Source of the DNA: Clostridia bacterium | GTDB lineage: Bacteria; Bacillota; Clostridia; Lachnospirales; Cellulosilyticaceae | NCBI GenBank assembly: GCA_029239755.1 | Contig: JARBUI010000007.1 | Coordinates: 1-64,000 of the forward strand | Reading direction: 5' to 3' | Length of the DNA stretch: 64,000 nucleotides | Shown here: positions 17,987 through 27,494 of the stretch, in pieces | How the letters are laid out: the number at the start of each line of letters is the position of its first letter | How positions within the stretch are numbered: the first letter of the stretch is position 1 | Position numbers and translations under genes: made by a program | Notes under the pieces: generated by a model | What the model was told of the DNA's origin: nothing | The model's input: the letters and a program-made list of their open reading frames with translations, nothing else | The model's database searches: none

Positions 17987-19624
17987 TTATGCCATAAACA
18001 TTTTAATATCGTCTTCTACGTTTGTAATACCGCCAATTCCAAAGTTATCAATTAAAACTTTTGCTACGTTTGGTGAAAGGAATGCTGGAAGTGTTGGTCC
18101 TAAGTGGATGTTTTTAACTCCTAGGTGTAAGAGTGCAAGAAGTACAATAACCGCTTTTTGCTCATACCATGCAATGTTAAAGGCAATTGGAAGCTCATTG
18201 ATATCTTCAAGTGCAAATACTTCTTTTAATTTAAGAGCAATAAGTGCAAGTGAGTATGAATCATTACATTGTCCTGCATCAAGTACTCTTGGAATACCGC
18301 CTATATCTCCAAGTGCAAGCTTGTTGTATTTGTATTTTGCACAACCTGCTGTTAAGATCACTGTATCTTGTGGCAGAGCTTTTGCAAAATCTGTATAGTA
18401 TTCACGAGATTTTTGACGGCCGTCGCAGCCTGCCATTACAAAGAACTTTTTAATAGCTCCCGATTTTACTGCGTCAACTACTTTATCAGCAAGTGCAAGA
18501 ACTTGATTGTGTGCAAATCCACCAACAATTTCACCTGTTTCGATTTCTGTTGGAGCAGCGCATCGTTTTGCATGCTCAATAATTTCTGAGAAGTCTTTGT
18601 TTCCATTTGCATCAGCTGCAATGTGTTTACATCCTGCAAAACCTGAAGCCCCTGTTGTATAAAGTCTATCTTTATAAACATCTGAAGGAGGTACAATACA
18701 GTTTGTAGTCATAAGAATTGGTCCAGCAAAGCTTGTGAACTCTTCTTTTTGTTTGTGCCATGCATTACCATAGTTACCTACTAAGTTGTCATATTTCTTA
18801 AATGCTGGATAGTAGTGAGCTGGGAGCATTTCTGAATGGGTATAAACATCTACGCCTGTTCCTTTTGTTTGCTCAAGTAATTGCTCTAAGTCTCTAAGAT
18901 CATGACCTGAAATAATAATCGCTGGATTGTTTCTAACCCCAAGGTTTACTTTTGTTACTTCTGGATGACCATAGCTTGAAGTATTAGCTGCATCTAAAAG
19001 TGCCATACCATCTACTCCGTATTTACCTGTTTCAAGTGTAATCGCTACATAATCCCCTACAGTAAGTGTATCATCTAATGTACTAGCAAGTGCTTTTTGC
19101 ATAAAAGCGGCTGTATCTTCTGAAGTATGCTTAAGTGCATTGGCATGTTTAAGATAAGCTGCAAGTCCTTTTAAACCATAAGTAATAAGTTCTCTAAGAC
19201 TTCTGATATCTTCATCTTGTGTTGTAAGTATTCCTACTGTTCCTGCTTTTTGATCCATTGCTTCTTGAGTATCTAATTGAATTAAAGCTGCTTCGCTTAA
19301 ACCTGCTTGATCTGATAACTGCGCAAGTAAGCCCGCTTTGATATCCAGTGTTTGTTTGATTCTATCATAGAATACATCCAGGTCAAAATTTGCATTTGTA
19401 ATAGTAGTGAATAAGTTAAGTGTTACAAATTGATTCACTTCTTCTGCAACAGCTTTGCCTTCTTTTCTTAACCTAGTTGTAATTTCGCTTAGTCCTTTTG
19501 TTACATAAATAAGTAAGTCCTGCATGTTAGCTACTTCTGGTGTTTTCCCACAGACACCTCTTTTTGTACATCCGCTGCATCCTGCTGTTTCCTGACATTG
19601 ATAACAAAACATTTCGTTATTCAT
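17987..19624 (-). CDS. hcp: Hydroxylamine reductase (hybrid-cluster protein)
   Basis: This 545-residue cytoplasmic iron-sulfur protein reduces hydroxylamine in vitro and acts on nitric oxide in vivo in other bacteria. The N-terminal cluster cysteines are Cys7, Cys10, Cys19 and Cys25 (CYQC...CTKRGVC), as in the class found in anaerobes. Hybrid-cluster ligands appear in [42 protein letters not shown] and AGQCNDSYS. The length is normal. It is monocistronic, with a strong terminator and an HcpR-like operator upstream, so it is probably induced by nitrosative stress. Confidence 0.97.
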   Translation of the reverse strand: MNNEMFCYQCQETAGCSGCTKRGVCGKTPEVANMQDLLIYVTKGLSEITTRLRKEGKAVAEEVNQFVTLNLFTTITNANFDLDVFYDRIKQTLDIKAGLLAQLSDQAGLSEAALIQLDTQEAMDQKAGTVGILTTQDEDIRSLRELITYGLKGLAAYLKHANALKHTSEDTAAFMQKALASTLDDTLTVGDYVAITLETGKYGVDGMALLDAANTSSYGHPEVTKVNLGVRNNPAIIISGHDLRDLEQLLEQTKGTGVDVYTHSEMLPAHYYPAFKKYDNLVGNYGNAWHKQKEEFTSFAGPILMTTNCIVPPSDVYKDRLYTTGASGFAGCKHIAADANGNKDFSEIIEHAKRCAAPTEIETGEIVGGFAHNQVLALADKVVDAVKSGAIKKFFVMAGCDGRQKSREYYTDFAKALPQDTVILTAGCAKYKYNKLALGDIGGIPRVLDAGQCNDSYSLALIALKLKEVFALEDINELPIAFNIAWYEQKAVIVLLALLHLGVKNIHLGPTLPAFLSPNVAKVLIDNFGIGGITNVEDDIKMFMA

Positions 19625-19693
19625 TGTTTACCCTCCTATGATTTATTCTATAATTTATTTTTTTCTGCGTTATTTATGTTTTCTACATTTCAA

Positions 19694-19699
19694 AGTATA
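19694..19699 (-). promoter_or_regulatory. -10 box of hcp
   Basis: TATACT on the minus strand predicts transcription start at about 19687. No good -35 is present; the operator at 19721 takes its place, as expected for an activator-dependent promoter. Confidence 0.65.
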
Positions 19700-19720
19700 G
19701 CTTAATAAAACAAAACAGTC

Positions 19721-19736
19721 TGTAACTATAGTTACA
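19721..19736 (-). promoter_or_regulatory. HcpR-like (CRP/FNR family) operator of hcp
   Basis: This is a perfect 16-bp palindrome, TGTAACTATAGTTACA. It matches the GTAAC-N4-GTTAC type reported for HcpR, the nitrosative-stress activator of the CRP/FNR family. Its centre is at -41.5 relative to the predicted start, the standard class II activator position. Confidence 0.8.
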
Positions 19737-19896
19737 AACTGTCAATATTATAAATATAATTTTATAAATTTTTAGCATTCTCGTAAAGTTTTGCTTTTTC
19801 ATCTTTACTTATTATTTTAGATAGAATAAAACTTTACTATGAACCTTATTGTTTGTTACTAAGTACTCTGGCACTTTAGATCTTTATACATAAGCT

Positions 19897-19931
19897 CAAA
19901 AAAGAACTGACAGCTGCCTTGTCAGTTCTTA
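19897..19931 (-). terminator. Terminator of the TM1266-type gene
   Basis: AAGAACTGACA pairs with TGTCAGTTCTT (11 bp), followed by TTTT on the minus strand, about 28 nt after the stop codon at 19959. Confidence 0.88.
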
Positions 19932-19958
19932 GTATTAAATTTTATACTTATACCCTTT

Positions 19959-20216
19959 TTAAAACTCTATTGTTTTAACATGAACGCCATGAATCTGTGT
20001 TAACTTTTCTTCTAATTCATCAGTTTGTGCATCTGAGTCACTTATGAGTTCTAAAACAATCAATCCCTTTTCGCTGCATGTTTTTCCTGCGTCCGCAGCG
20101 CTATGAAGTCCGATCCTAGTCTTTATAAAACATCCATAGTCTGTTAATACTTCCTGTACATTTGCTGCCGTTTCTTTTCTTTGTTCAAGTTCTATTCCCA
20201 TAATTACTTTTGACAT
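19959..20216 (-). CDS. TM1266-type iron-only hydrogenase system regulator
   Basis: This 85-residue protein resembles the small ACT/NikR-C-like family called putative iron-only hydrogenase system regulator. Family marks are the opening IMGIELEQRKETAANVQEVLTDYG and the IKTRIGLHSA block. Related proteins are encoded beside HydE/HydF/HydG maturation genes, but no hydrogenase gene is in this window. There is no HTH, so it is more likely a ligand-binding modulator than a DNA binder. It is monocistronic with GAGGAGAGAG before the ATG. Confidence 0.82.
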   Translation of the reverse strand: MSKVIMGIELEQRKETAANVQEVLTDYGCFIKTRIGLHSAADAGKTCSEKGLIVLELISDSDAQTDELEEKLTQIHGVHVKTIEF

Positions 20217-20242
20217 TTTACTCTCTCCTCACTCTAATCCAC

Positions 20243-20257
20243 AATAACTAAGTTATT
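20243..20257. promoter_or_regulatory. 15-bp palindrome upstream of the TM1266-type gene
   Basis: AATAACTNAGTTATT is a perfect palindrome 27 bp upstream of the start at 20216. It is placed as an operator would be, but no regulator can be named. Confidence 0.4.
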
Positions 20258-20327
20258 ACTATTATGAGCGATTTTTAATTATCTATTCCTATAACTATTC
20301 TGCGCCAACTCTTTTCACAGATGCACT

Positions 20328-21242
20328 TTAATCCCTATAGCGTTTAATAGCCTCATCCAGCTTTTGCATAATGATGGCTCTTATATGAACAGGTTCTATC
20401 ACTTCTACATCTCCCCCAAACGAAAGAATATAACCATAAACCCACTCCCCTTCTGGAAAATCTACTGTAACCTCATAGGTTCCATCTTCATTATTTTGGA
20501 TAAATTCATCATCAAACTCGTCATATAACCTATACAGCGCAGCTTCTTTAAATCTAAGCCGAAGTAAAGCTTGTCCTTTCGGTGTTTCGTAAGCCTCTTG
20601 ATTTTCAACCCCTAACTTCATAGACTTTCTTTCAAACACTTCATCTTGAAGAACATGATCTCTTATTCTAGATAGCTTAAAGAGACGAAACTCGTTTCTC
20701 ATCCTGCAAAATCCCCACATATACCATTCTTTACTTTTAAAGATAAGTTTAATAGGCTCTACTTTTCTTTTTATTCTTTCATGAGAGGTATTAATATAAT
20801 CAAATTCCAGAACCTTTTTATATAAGATTCCCTGTTTAATATCCTCGAACTTATGATAACTATTGGGATTAACTCCCCATGGCGTAAAATCAACCTCAAT
20901 CCAGTCACTAAGCTCACGCTGTTTAAAAACAGCAGATAGCTTTTCAAGCATTTTATCAATATTCGGATAGTTTGTTGCCTTTAGAGCTGTAAGCCCCAGC
21001 ATAAGGCTTTGACTTTCACTTTCGGATATAACAGCCTTATCTAAAGTGTAATGTTCAAGAAGTGCGATTCCTCCGCCATTACCTTTGCTTGTATAAATCG
21101 GAATGCCTGCACCAGAAAGGATATCAATGTCTCTATAGATAGTTCTTACAGACACCTCAAATCTGTCTGCCAGCTCCTTAGCAGTAACCATCTTTTTATT
21201 AAGAAGGATGGTTATTATCTCTACCATTCTATTTATTTTCAT
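20328..21242 (-). CDS. YafY-type HTH and WYL-domain transcriptional regulator
   Basis: This regulator of about 304 residues has an N-terminal winged HTH (about 1-60; KELADRFEVSVRTIYRDIDIL) and a WYL domain (about 135-215; FDYINTSHERIKRKVEPIKLIFKSKEWYMWGFCRMRNEFR) followed by a WCX extension. WYL proteins sense nucleotides or other ligands. I chose the ATG at 21242, which has GAGGTGAGGG upstream, over a GTG 9 bp earlier. The gene is divergent from the secreted Amidase_6 gene at 21412 across 170 bp, so it could control it. Confidence 0.9.
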   Translation of the reverse strand: MKINRMVEIITILLNKKMVTAKELADRFEVSVRTIYRDIDILSGAGIPIYTSKGNGGGIALLEHYTLDKAVISESESQSLMLGLTALKATNYPNIDKMLEKLSAVFKQRELSDWIEVDFTPWGVNPNSYHKFEDIKQGILYKKVLEFDYINTSHERIKRKVEPIKLIFKSKEWYMWGFCRMRNEFRLFKLSRIRDHVLQDEVFERKSMKLGVENQEAYETPKGQALLRLRFKEAALYRLYDEFDDEFIQNNEDGTYEVTVDFPEGEWVYGYILSFGGDVEVIEPVHIRAIIMQKLDEAIKRYRD

Positions 21243-21411
21243 ATCCCTCACCTCTATTTTTGATATTACAAATTATTAGACTTTTATTATAAATGAACAT
21301 TATAAATATCATTATTTTCAATTTTTGTACTCTTAATTTTCCATTAATATTATTTGTTTGTTGGTACAAACTATATTATAGCGAAAAATTTATTAAAAAG
21401 GGGAGAAAAAT

Positions 21412-22578
21412 TTGAAAAGTATAAAAAGACGCCTTCTATTAGGTTTTTGCCTCGTATCTTATTTATGTACATCTTCAATAAGCTTTGGTCATACCTATAT
21501 GCATCCGTATATCATTAATGGCGAAACAATAAAAACTGACGGCAGGGAAATTAAACCATCTGCTGAAAATATAGATGCCAGACTTAAAGCTGATTTCCAA
21601 GAAATCCTACGTGATCTTTTTATGACACGTAATGAATGTATTGTCAATTTAGATTCTGAGACCCTTAAGCAATTTTACAACCTGAATATTAAAGTAAGCC
21701 TCTGGGCTTATGAGAGTGAAGCTAAAAAAATTAAGTATTTTAAAAACTGGTCTGAAAAACAATCCATTAAGTTTAATAAAATCCATTCCATAGTTAAAAT
21801 CAGAAAAATAAAAGAAAAGGAACCTGGCCTCTATGGTATTCTTTGCTTTGTCTCTACTGAATTTAACTATAGCTATATTGATACGCCTTTAGTACCTAAT
21901 ATTTTTAGGCTTGGTACTTCTCATTATATTAATTTAAAAGAAGACGATAATAGGTTTGTTATTACAAAAGAATGGTACACTGATCCTTTTGCTGATTCAC
22001 TTAACTTAGACAACTTAAAATCTGATGAAATGAAAGCATATATCTTAAAACATACAGCTCCAGATTATAAACCAAGTGAAAGGGTACAGAAAGCTGTTGA
22101 TTATGCTCACAAATACTGTGGTGTCAGTCTGGATGAAGAATATCTCTTTAAATACAATAAAGCTTATAAAAATTTTAATCCTGACGGCGGTGACTGTGCT
22201 AATTTTGCTTCTCAAATTCTTCATGAAGGAGGAGGTTTCAAAAAAGGCGGATCATGGAACTATTCCGGCCGTGATGCTACTAAGGCTTGGGTTAATGCAC
22301 AGGCTTTTAAAAACTATATGGTGCATAGCGGCAGAGGCTCATATGTTGCTAAAGGTAAATATCAGGAAGTTTACAAGTCGGCCTATAAACTAAGACCTGG
22401 TGATTTTGTTGCCTATGAGAAAAAAGGTAAGATTGTTCACATCTCTACCGTTACGGGCCTCGATTCCAAAGGTTATCCACTTGTAACTTGCCACAATACT
22501 GACAGACTTTTAGTGCCTTATGATTTAGGCTGGAGCAACAGCAATATTAGATTTCATTTGGTTCATGTTCATTATTAA
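21412..22578 (+). CDS. Secreted Amidase_6 domain protein
   Basis: This 388-residue protein has an N-terminal signal peptide (about 1-26, basic start KSIKRR then a hydrophobic core). The middle region (about 45-200) is not recognised. The C-terminal Amidase_6 domain (about 215-388) has the probable nucleophile Cys in GGDCANFASQ and histidine in KIVHISTVTG. The start is TTG with AAGGGGAG upstream. It is probably a cell-wall-associated hydrolase or amidase; the substrate is unknown. It is divergent from the WYL regulator and convergent with the Amidase_3 gene. The domain is shared with the 168-residue protein at 13391. Confidence 0.85.
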   Translation: MKSIKRRLLLGFCLVSYLCTSSISFGHTYMHPYIINGETIKTDGREIKPSAENIDARLKADFQEILRDLFMTRNECIVNLDSETLKQFYNLNIKVSLWAYESEAKKIKYFKNWSEKQSIKFNKIHSIVKIRKIKEKEPGLYGILCFVSTEFNYSYIDTPLVPNIFRLGTSHYINLKEDDNRFVITKEWYTDPFADSLNLDNLKSDEMKAYILKHTAPDYKPSERVQKAVDYAHKYCGVSLDEEYLFKYNKAYKNFNPDGGDCANFASQILHEGGGFKKGGSWNYSGRDATKAWVNAQAFKNYMVHSGRGSYVAKGKYQEVYKSAYKLRPGDFVAYEKKGKIVHISTVTGLDSKGYPLVTCHNTDRLLVPYDLGWSNSNIRFHLVHVHY

Positions 22579-22630
22579 TCATTTATGTGTTTTAATAATA
22601 CTTGACGTCTATTTATATTTAAAACCCTAT

Positions 22631-22698
22631 ACAGGCCCTTTGGACTGCCCCTACAACGGATTAATTCATCTCTTGTAGCAGCAGTCCAAAGGGCCTGT
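22631..22698. terminator. Long bidirectional hairpin between convergent genes
   Basis: CAGGCCCTTTGGACTGC and GCAGTCCAAAGGGCCTG form a perfect 17-bp stem. The loop contains a second small stem, CTACAA/TTGTAG. T-runs are short on either side. It separates the convergent Amidase_6 and Amidase_3 genes. Confidence 0.75.
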
Positions 22699-22726
22699 CT
22701 ATTTTCTCTTTATATAAATTTCCTTA

Positions 22727-23443
22727 TTACTCGAGTGTTTGATTATAGGCCTCCAATGCATCTGTTACTGCACTCATAAGTTTCCTTTGGTAATTTTTAT
22801 CTGAGAGCATGCGATCTTCATTCCAGTTACTCATAAACCCCATCTCAAAAATAACAACAGGCACCCTAGACCAGTTAAATCCTGTCATATCATTTCTTTC
22901 AAAAATACCATTCACTTTAACACCGTGATCATGAAGTGACTTCTTTAAGAACTCTGCATATTTAAAACTTGCAGCATAGATAGATGCTGTATGCTTACTG
23001 CTTTTTGATGGGACAATCAAAACTGCTCCTGATTTGCCGCCATTTCCTATGCTGTCACAATGCAGCCTAATTGTCATATCTGCTTTTGCTTTATTAGCAA
23101 CTTCTGCTCTTTCTGCATTACTGATGTTGATGTCATTATTTTCTCTTGTCATCACAACAATGTACCCTTTTGCCTGCAAAAGTTCCTTTAAAATCATAGC
23201 TGCTTCTAAATTAACTTTATACTCAGGATTTTTTGTAGCCACGCCGCTTGTCCCTGAGGATACTCTTGCTTTTTTCTGAGCTGAACCTGGTCCAATCGGC
23301 TCTCCTCTAGGGTCTCCTTTGGCCTGATGACCTGGGTCTATACACACTGTGAAATTTTCTTTTGCACTAGCTGGTATGCTGTTTGTTCCTATCACCAAGA
23401 TTGCTGCTAACATATAAATCCATTTACTTACTCTTAGGTTCAT
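22727..23443 (-). CDS. Secreted N-acetylmuramoyl-L-alanine amidase (Amidase_3)
   Basis: This 238-residue protein has a signal peptide (about 1-27). The Amidase_3 zinc domain is visible as CIDPGHQ (first zinc His), EAAMILKELL (zinc Glu), RLHCDS (third ligand) and a catalytic Glu in VIFEMGFMSN. The enzyme cleaves the bond between muramic acid and the stem peptide. It has no SLH, LysM or SH3 anchoring domain. It is a single gene with AAGGAGG before the ATG, 85 bp downstream of the DUF554 gene. Confidence 0.93.
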   Translation of the reverse strand: MNLRVSKWIYMLAAILVIGTNSIPASAKENFTVCIDPGHQAKGDPRGEPIGPGSAQKKARVSSGTSGVATKNPEYKVNLEAAMILKELLQAKGYIVVMTRENNDINISNAERAEVANKAKADMTIRLHCDSIGNGGKSGAVLIVPSKSSKHTASIYAASFKYAEFLKKSLHDHGVKVNGIFERNDMTGFNWSRVPVVIFEMGFMSNWNEDRMLSDKNYQRKLMSAVTDALEAYNQTLE

Positions 23444-23528
23444 TACTTTTTCCTCCTTGCTGCCTTTTGTAATGTTCCCCTTATTTATATGTTATTTCAA
23501 TCTATTTTACTCATATCTACTATTATTT

Positions 23529-24218
23529 TTAGACTAAACTGCTGACAATATAATAAATCATAGGAATAAAAATAGCCGGCAAAAAGTTTGCTATTTTTAT
23601 CTTTGTTACCCCCAGCATATTAAGTCCTAACCCCATGATAAGTATACTTCCTATCCCTGTTACATTGGCTATCTGAGCATCTTGTAAAACATTGCCTAAA
23701 AAACCTGCTGCCAGCGTAATCACCCCTTGATAAAGAAAGACAGCGGCACCTGAAAAGATAACGCCTACTCCCATAGATGAAGCATAAATAATAGAAGTGA
23801 TACCGTCCAGCATGGACTTAATAAAAAGCATGGTATGATTACCTTCAAGCCCGCTTTGAATAGATCCTACAATAGCCATAGAGCCTATGCAAAAAAGCAA
23901 ACTTGCTGATACAAACCCCTCTGCTATATTTCCTCCCTTGCTTATCTTTTTGAACTTAGTCTCTATCGTTTGTCCTAAATTATTTAACCACTTATCAATA
24001 TCTGCCCATTCTCCAACAATCGCTCCTATAATAAGTGATAAGATAAGTAACAGCGTATCTGTGCTTTTTAGACTTCCTGATATCCCTATGTATAATACAC
24101 TAAGCGCCAATGCTTTCATAATCATATCATTAAAACGCTTTGCAATGCCTCCCTTTAACAGCAGACCTAATATACTCCCAATTACAATAGCAGCGGTATT
24201 AACAATTGTTCCTAACAT
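23529..24218 (-). CDS. DUF554 family membrane protein
   Basis: This 229-residue integral membrane protein has about seven helices and glycine-rich segments such as IGSILGLLLKGGIAKRF and GSMAIVGSIQSGLEG that are typical of DUF554 (B. subtilis YdfK type). Function is unknown. The ribosome site GAGGGAG precedes the ATG. It is not obviously linked to its neighbours. Confidence 0.85.
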   Translation of the reverse strand: MLGTIVNTAAIVIGSILGLLLKGGIAKRFNDMIMKALALSVLYIGISGSLKSTDTLLLILSLIIGAIVGEWADIDKWLNNLGQTIETKFKKISKGGNIAEGFVSASLLFCIGSMAIVGSIQSGLEGNHTMLFIKSMLDGITSIIYASSMGVGVIFSGAAVFLYQGVITLAAGFLGNVLQDAQIANVTGIGSILIMGLGLNMLGVTKIKIANFLPAIFIPMIYYIVSSLV

Positions 24219-24313
24219 GATGTTTCTCCCTCTTTATTATGTATTTTCAACTTTATTCATAGATACAATTATATAACTTCACTGAAGTAACGTAAAGAAC
24301 CAATTAGATAGAT

Positions 24314-24346
24314 TAAAAGTCCTCCAAGTAAAGCAGGAGGACTAAT
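24314..24346 (-). terminator. Terminator of the queuosine operon
   Basis: AGTCCTCC pairs with GGAGGACT, followed by TTTTAATC on the minus strand. The queC stop codon TAG forms the first bases of the stem, so the operon ends exactly here. Confidence 0.8.
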
Positions 24347-24995
24347 TTTTTTTCTTAAACTCTAAATATCCTTTTTCTCTTAATTTGCAAGCTGGGCACT
24401 CTCCACATCCATCTCCCTTAATACCATTGTAACAAGTTAGGGTTTCTTCTTTAATAATATCCAGTACACCTAGATCATAGGCCATTTTCCATGTTTCTGC
24501 TTTATCAATCCACATTAAAGGGGTAAGTATTTCAAATGGATAATCCATAGATAAGTTTAATGTTACGTTTAAAGATTTTATAAACACATCTCTGCAGTCC
24601 GGATAGCCGCTGAAATCACTTTGAGATACGCCTGTTACTAGTGTGTTTATGCCTCTTTGCTTTGCAAAAATTGCTACAAAGGTTAAAAATAATAAATTCC
24701 TTCCATCTACAAAGGTATTAGGTGTTCCTTCCTTAGGTGCATCTTTATCAACCTTTATTCCCACTCTCGTAAGAGAATTAGGCGCTAATTGATTAAGGAG
24801 ATCTAAATTTAAAATGTGATGCTCTATATCATACTTCTCACATATAGCCTTTGCACACTCTAGCTCTAATTTATGTTTTTGATTGTAATCAAAAGACACT
24901 GCTATAACTTCTTTAAACTTTTCTTTTGCCCAAAACAGGCAGGTTGTACTATCTTGTCCGCCGCTGAATACGACGATAGCTTTTTCTTTATTCAT
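24342..24995 (-). CDS. queC: 7-cyano-7-deazaguanine (preQ0) synthase
   Basis: This ATP-dependent enzyme of 217 residues turns 7-carboxy-7-deazaguanine into the nitrile preQ0. The PP-loop [13 protein letters not shown] lies near the N-terminus. The zinc site is formed by four cysteines in [17 protein letters not shown] near the C-terminus. I use the ATG at 24995, 7 nt after AAAGGATGG; a start 12 bp upstream would place this site inside the gene. It is the last gene of the operon, after folE. Confidence 0.96.
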   Translation of the reverse strand: MNKEKAIVVFSGGQDSTTCLFWAKEKFKEVIAVSFDYNQKHKLELECAKAICEKYDIEHHILNLDLLNQLAPNSLTRVGIKVDKDAPKEGTPNTFVDGRNLLFLTFVAIFAKQRGINTLVTGVSQSDFSGYPDCRDVFIKSLNVTLNLSMDYPFEILTPLMWIDKAETWKMAYDLGVLDIIKEETLTCYNGIKGDGCGECPACKLREKGYLEFKKKN

Positions 24996-25027
24996 TTTAC
25001 AAACCATCCTTTTATTATTTTTGTAAC

Positions 25028-25615
25028 TTACTTATAAAGCATCATGAGTTGATTATTTAACATCATATCACTATTAAATCTTCCTCTTAAAGTTGTAGAC
25101 ACTGTTTTAGTCCCTGGCTTTTGGACACCTCTTGAAGTCATACAGCTATGTTCTGCCTCTATCATAACAGCTACATCTTCAGATCCTGTTACCTTTTGTA
25201 TAATCTCTGCTATATCTGTTCCAATTCTTTCCTGAAGCTGAAGTCTTCGGCCTGCCATATCAGCTATTCTTGCTATCTTACTAAGCCCAATAATTTTACT
25301 GTTTGGAATATAAGCTACTGCCACCTTCATATTATACATAAGCGCTAAATGATGCTCACAATAACTGAATATCTCAATATCCTTCATCAAAACAATATCT
25401 TTATTCTCTCCTTCTATAGTAAGGTCATCTTCAAAAGTTGTATTAAACATAGCCGCTATGTCATCATTAGTATAGTTCATGCCCTCAAAGACTTCTTCAT
25501 ACATCTTAGCAACTCTCATCGGTGTATCTTTAAGGCCTTCCCTATCTGGGTCATCCCCTAAAGCAATTAAGATACCTCTTATATGCTCCTCAACTTTTTT
25601 TATATTAATCGCCAT
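25028..25615 (-). CDS. folE: GTP cyclohydrolase I
   Basis: This 195-residue enzyme converts GTP to 7,8-dihydroneopterin triphosphate, the first step of both folate and 7-deazaguanine synthesis. The zinc and active-site signatures are [28 protein letters not shown] and [12 protein letters not shown]. Placement between queE and queC indicates that this copy feeds queuosine precursor synthesis. Its ATG is 2 bp after the queE stop codon, so translation is probably coupled. Confidence 0.96.
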   Translation of the reverse strand: MAINIKKVEEHIRGILIALGDDPDREGLKDTPMRVAKMYEEVFEGMNYTNDDIAAMFNTTFEDDLTIEGENKDIVLMKDIEIFSYCEHHLALMYNMKVAVAYIPNSKIIGLSKIARIADMAGRRLQLQERIGTDIAEIIQKVTGSEDVAVMIEAEHSCMTSRGVQKPGTKTVSTTLRGRFNSDMMLNNQLMMLYK

Positions 25616-25617
25616 CG

Positions 25618-26283
25618 TTACACTCCTCTCTTGTTATGATCCCATATGATCTTATGAAGCTGTACTTGCAGCCTAACTCCATTCATCTCTTGGTCTTTCA
25701 TAAAATCCACTATATATGCCATATCTATCTTCCCAAATACTGGGCTGATATAGATATTTGTTTTACCTGTTAACTGAAACTGATCTATGATAAACTTTGC
25801 TTTTTGCAGGTCCTCTTTTGTGCCGCATACAAATTTAACAGTATCCTGCTTTGTTAAATATTTAAAGTTATCCGTCAGCATAACCTTTTCCATACCGCTT
25901 GAGGGCAGTTTATAGTCCATTGTAAAGCTAGGTCGGTTTTCTATCTTAATAAACTGATCAAGCAAAATACTGCCATTTGTTTCTATTTCTACACTAAGGT
26001 CTTTATCCCCAGCAAGCTTTTTTAATAAGATTGTGATGCCATCCGCAAGTAACGGTTCTCCACCAGTTAGTGTTACATTTGTTACCTTTGTTGATTTTAT
26101 ATAAGTATAAATGTCCTCTTCAGCCATGATCTTATAAATTGTATCCGCTTCATTTGCCCAAGCTGTATCACAGTAACTGCAGTTTAAGTTGCAGCCCGCC
26201 AGCCTTATAAAAACGGCCAGTTCACCTGAGCGGAGTCCTTCTCCATTAACACTTACAAACTTTTCGGCAACTTTATACTTCAT
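25618..26283 (-). CDS. queE: 7-carboxy-7-deazaguanine synthase (radical SAM)
   Basis: This 221-residue radical SAM enzyme contracts 6-carboxytetrahydropterin to 7-carboxy-7-deazaguanine. The [4Fe-4S] motif is Cys31-x3-Cys35-x2-Cys38 (CNLNCSYC). The preceding [19 protein letters not shown] and the following TLTGGEPLL are typical of QueE. Its ATG directly follows the queD TAA. Confidence 0.96.
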   Translation of the reverse strand: MKYKVAEKFVSVNGEGLRSGELAVFIRLAGCNLNCSYCDTAWANEADTIYKIMAEEDIYTYIKSTKVTNVTLTGGEPLLADGITILLKKLAGDKDLSVEIETNGSILLDQFIKIENRPSFTMDYKLPSSGMEKVMLTDNFKYLTKQDTVKFVCGTKEDLQKAKFIIDQFQLTGKTNIYISPVFGKIDMAYIVDFMKDQEMNGVRLQVQLHKIIWDHNKRGV

Positions 26284-26715
26284 TTAATTTACCTCGCTTT
26301 CTTCATATGCAGCACTGTTAGCAGGCGTTTCATAAACCGTGGCTCTCTTTACATCAAACCCATCTGCCTTCATTCTATTATAGAAATAAGCTGCAAAATT
26401 TTCTGCTGTCGGTCTAAAAGGAACTTTAATGATTTTAAATGCATCCTGCAGCAGACAGCCGAGGGTTTCTTCTCTCATAGTTCCTTCCTCAATAATAAGT
26501 GCATGATCATACTCATCTGCCATCCTTTTAACTGCCTGTTTGAGATCTCCAAAATCTACTACCATGCCGCTAAGCTGTCCATCCTTTATTAAAACATTAG
26601 ACTTCACTTCTATTTCAATACGCCACCTATGGCCGTGAATATTGCTGCATTTCCCTTCATAACCCGCTAAAAAATGTGCACTGTCAAAGCTATGTTCTGC
26701 TTTTAAAATATACAT
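26284..26715 (-). CDS. queD: 6-carboxytetrahydropterin synthase
   Basis: This 143-residue T-fold enzyme converts dihydroneopterin triphosphate to 6-carboxytetrahydropterin. The zinc histidines are in FDSAHFL and IHGHRW, and the catalytic Cys is in KCSNIHGH. The Asp-His pair is in DEYDHALI, and the C-terminal YETP box with catalytic Glu is present. The gene lies 17 bp after the HgdC-like gene, so it is in the same transcript. Confidence 0.96.
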   Translation of the reverse strand: MYILKAEHSFDSAHFLAGYEGKCSNIHGHRWRIEIEVKSNVLIKDGQLSGMVVDFGDLKQAVKRMADEYDHALIIEEGTMREETLGCLLQDAFKIIKVPFRPTAENFAAYFYNRMKADGFDVKRATVYETPANSAAYEESEVN

Positions 26716-26732
26716 ATCTCTTTCTCCTTCTC

Positions 26733-27494
26733 TTATTTTAAAATGCTGTTTCCATAATAGCAGCAGCCTATAGCTCCATTAAACTGGGGTTCATCTACTG
26801 TTATTACCTTTTTATAATCATCTTCCAGGTACTTCTTGATAGCGGTATTATTTGCAACCCCACCTACTAAGACTAACTTTTCTCCCCTAAAATGACTTAA
26901 AAGAGGTTGTAGTCTCTTATAAAGTGAGTAGTTAACCCCTGCACAGAGACTTTTCTCACTGATTCCCTCGGCAATTTTTCCTATTAATTCTGATTCTGAA
27001 AAAACCGCACACGTCGTATTAAGCGTCGCAGGATTTTCATAGTAACTGCTCATCCGCTCTAGAGATATTTCAAGCACATTTGCCATGTTTTCTAAGTATC
27101 TGCCGCAGGATGCTGCACACTTTTCATTGAGCTCTAAATCAGTCGTAAGACCTTTTTCTATTTTAACAACTTTCACATCTTGTCCGCCTATATCTAAAAG
27201 GATAAAGTTCTTAAAGCCTGTTTGATAAACAGCCCCATAGACATGGGCTTTAATCTCATTAATGGCTTTAAAAAGCTTTAAATCTGTATTATTTCTGCCA
27301 TAGCCTGTCGAAACTGCCTGGTCTATTTTACCTATATTCAGCTTTTCTAAGTCGACCACCACCTTACCATCAAAACTGCAGAAGTCTCTATAAAAACTCA
27401 TTGTACTTACTTTTTGCTTAGCCGTGATGCCGCCGTCTTCCATTAAAACTATTTTTACTTCTCTGCTTCCAAGATCTATGCCTAGTATTCTCAT
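26733..27494 (-). CDS. HgdC-like ATPase (BadF/BcrA activase family)
   Basis: This 253-residue ASKHA-fold ATPase is of the type that injects low-potential electrons into 2-hydroxyacyl-CoA dehydratases, benzoyl-CoA reductases and double-cubane cluster proteins. Phosphate-binding loops are MRILGIDLGSREVKIV and LLDIGGQDVKVV; LVLVGGVANN is the adenosine motif. The bridging cluster cysteines are Cys126 (KCAASCG) and Cys162 (CAVFSESE). It overlaps the HgdB-like gene by 4 bp (ATGA), a sign of tight coupling, and is followed by queD at 17 bp. In this operon it probably powers a reduction in 7-deazaguanine metabolism rather than amino-acid fermentation. Confidence 0.92.
   Translation of the reverse strand: MRILGIDLGSREVKIVLMEDGGITAKQKVSTMSFYRDFCSFDGKVVVDLEKLNIGKIDQAVSTGYGRNNTDLKLFKAINEIKAHVYGAVYQTGFKNFILLDIGGQDVKVVKIEKGLTTDLELNEKCAASCGRYLENMANVLEISLERMSSYYENPATLNTTCAVFSESELIGKIAEGISEKSLCAGVNYSLYKRLQPLLSHFRGEKLVLVGGVANNTAIKKYLEDDYKKVITVDEPQFNGAIGCCYYGNSILK

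Noticed and set aside
22076-22393. Overlapping open frame inside the secreted Amidase_6 gene
   Set aside because: It is an out-of-frame shadow of a well-supported gene, with no ribosome site or recognisable features.
24342-24995. Second copy of folate pathway context
   Set aside because: folE next to queC, queE and queD is part of 7-deazaguanine synthesis; no folP, folK or folB is present, so a folate operon is not supported.
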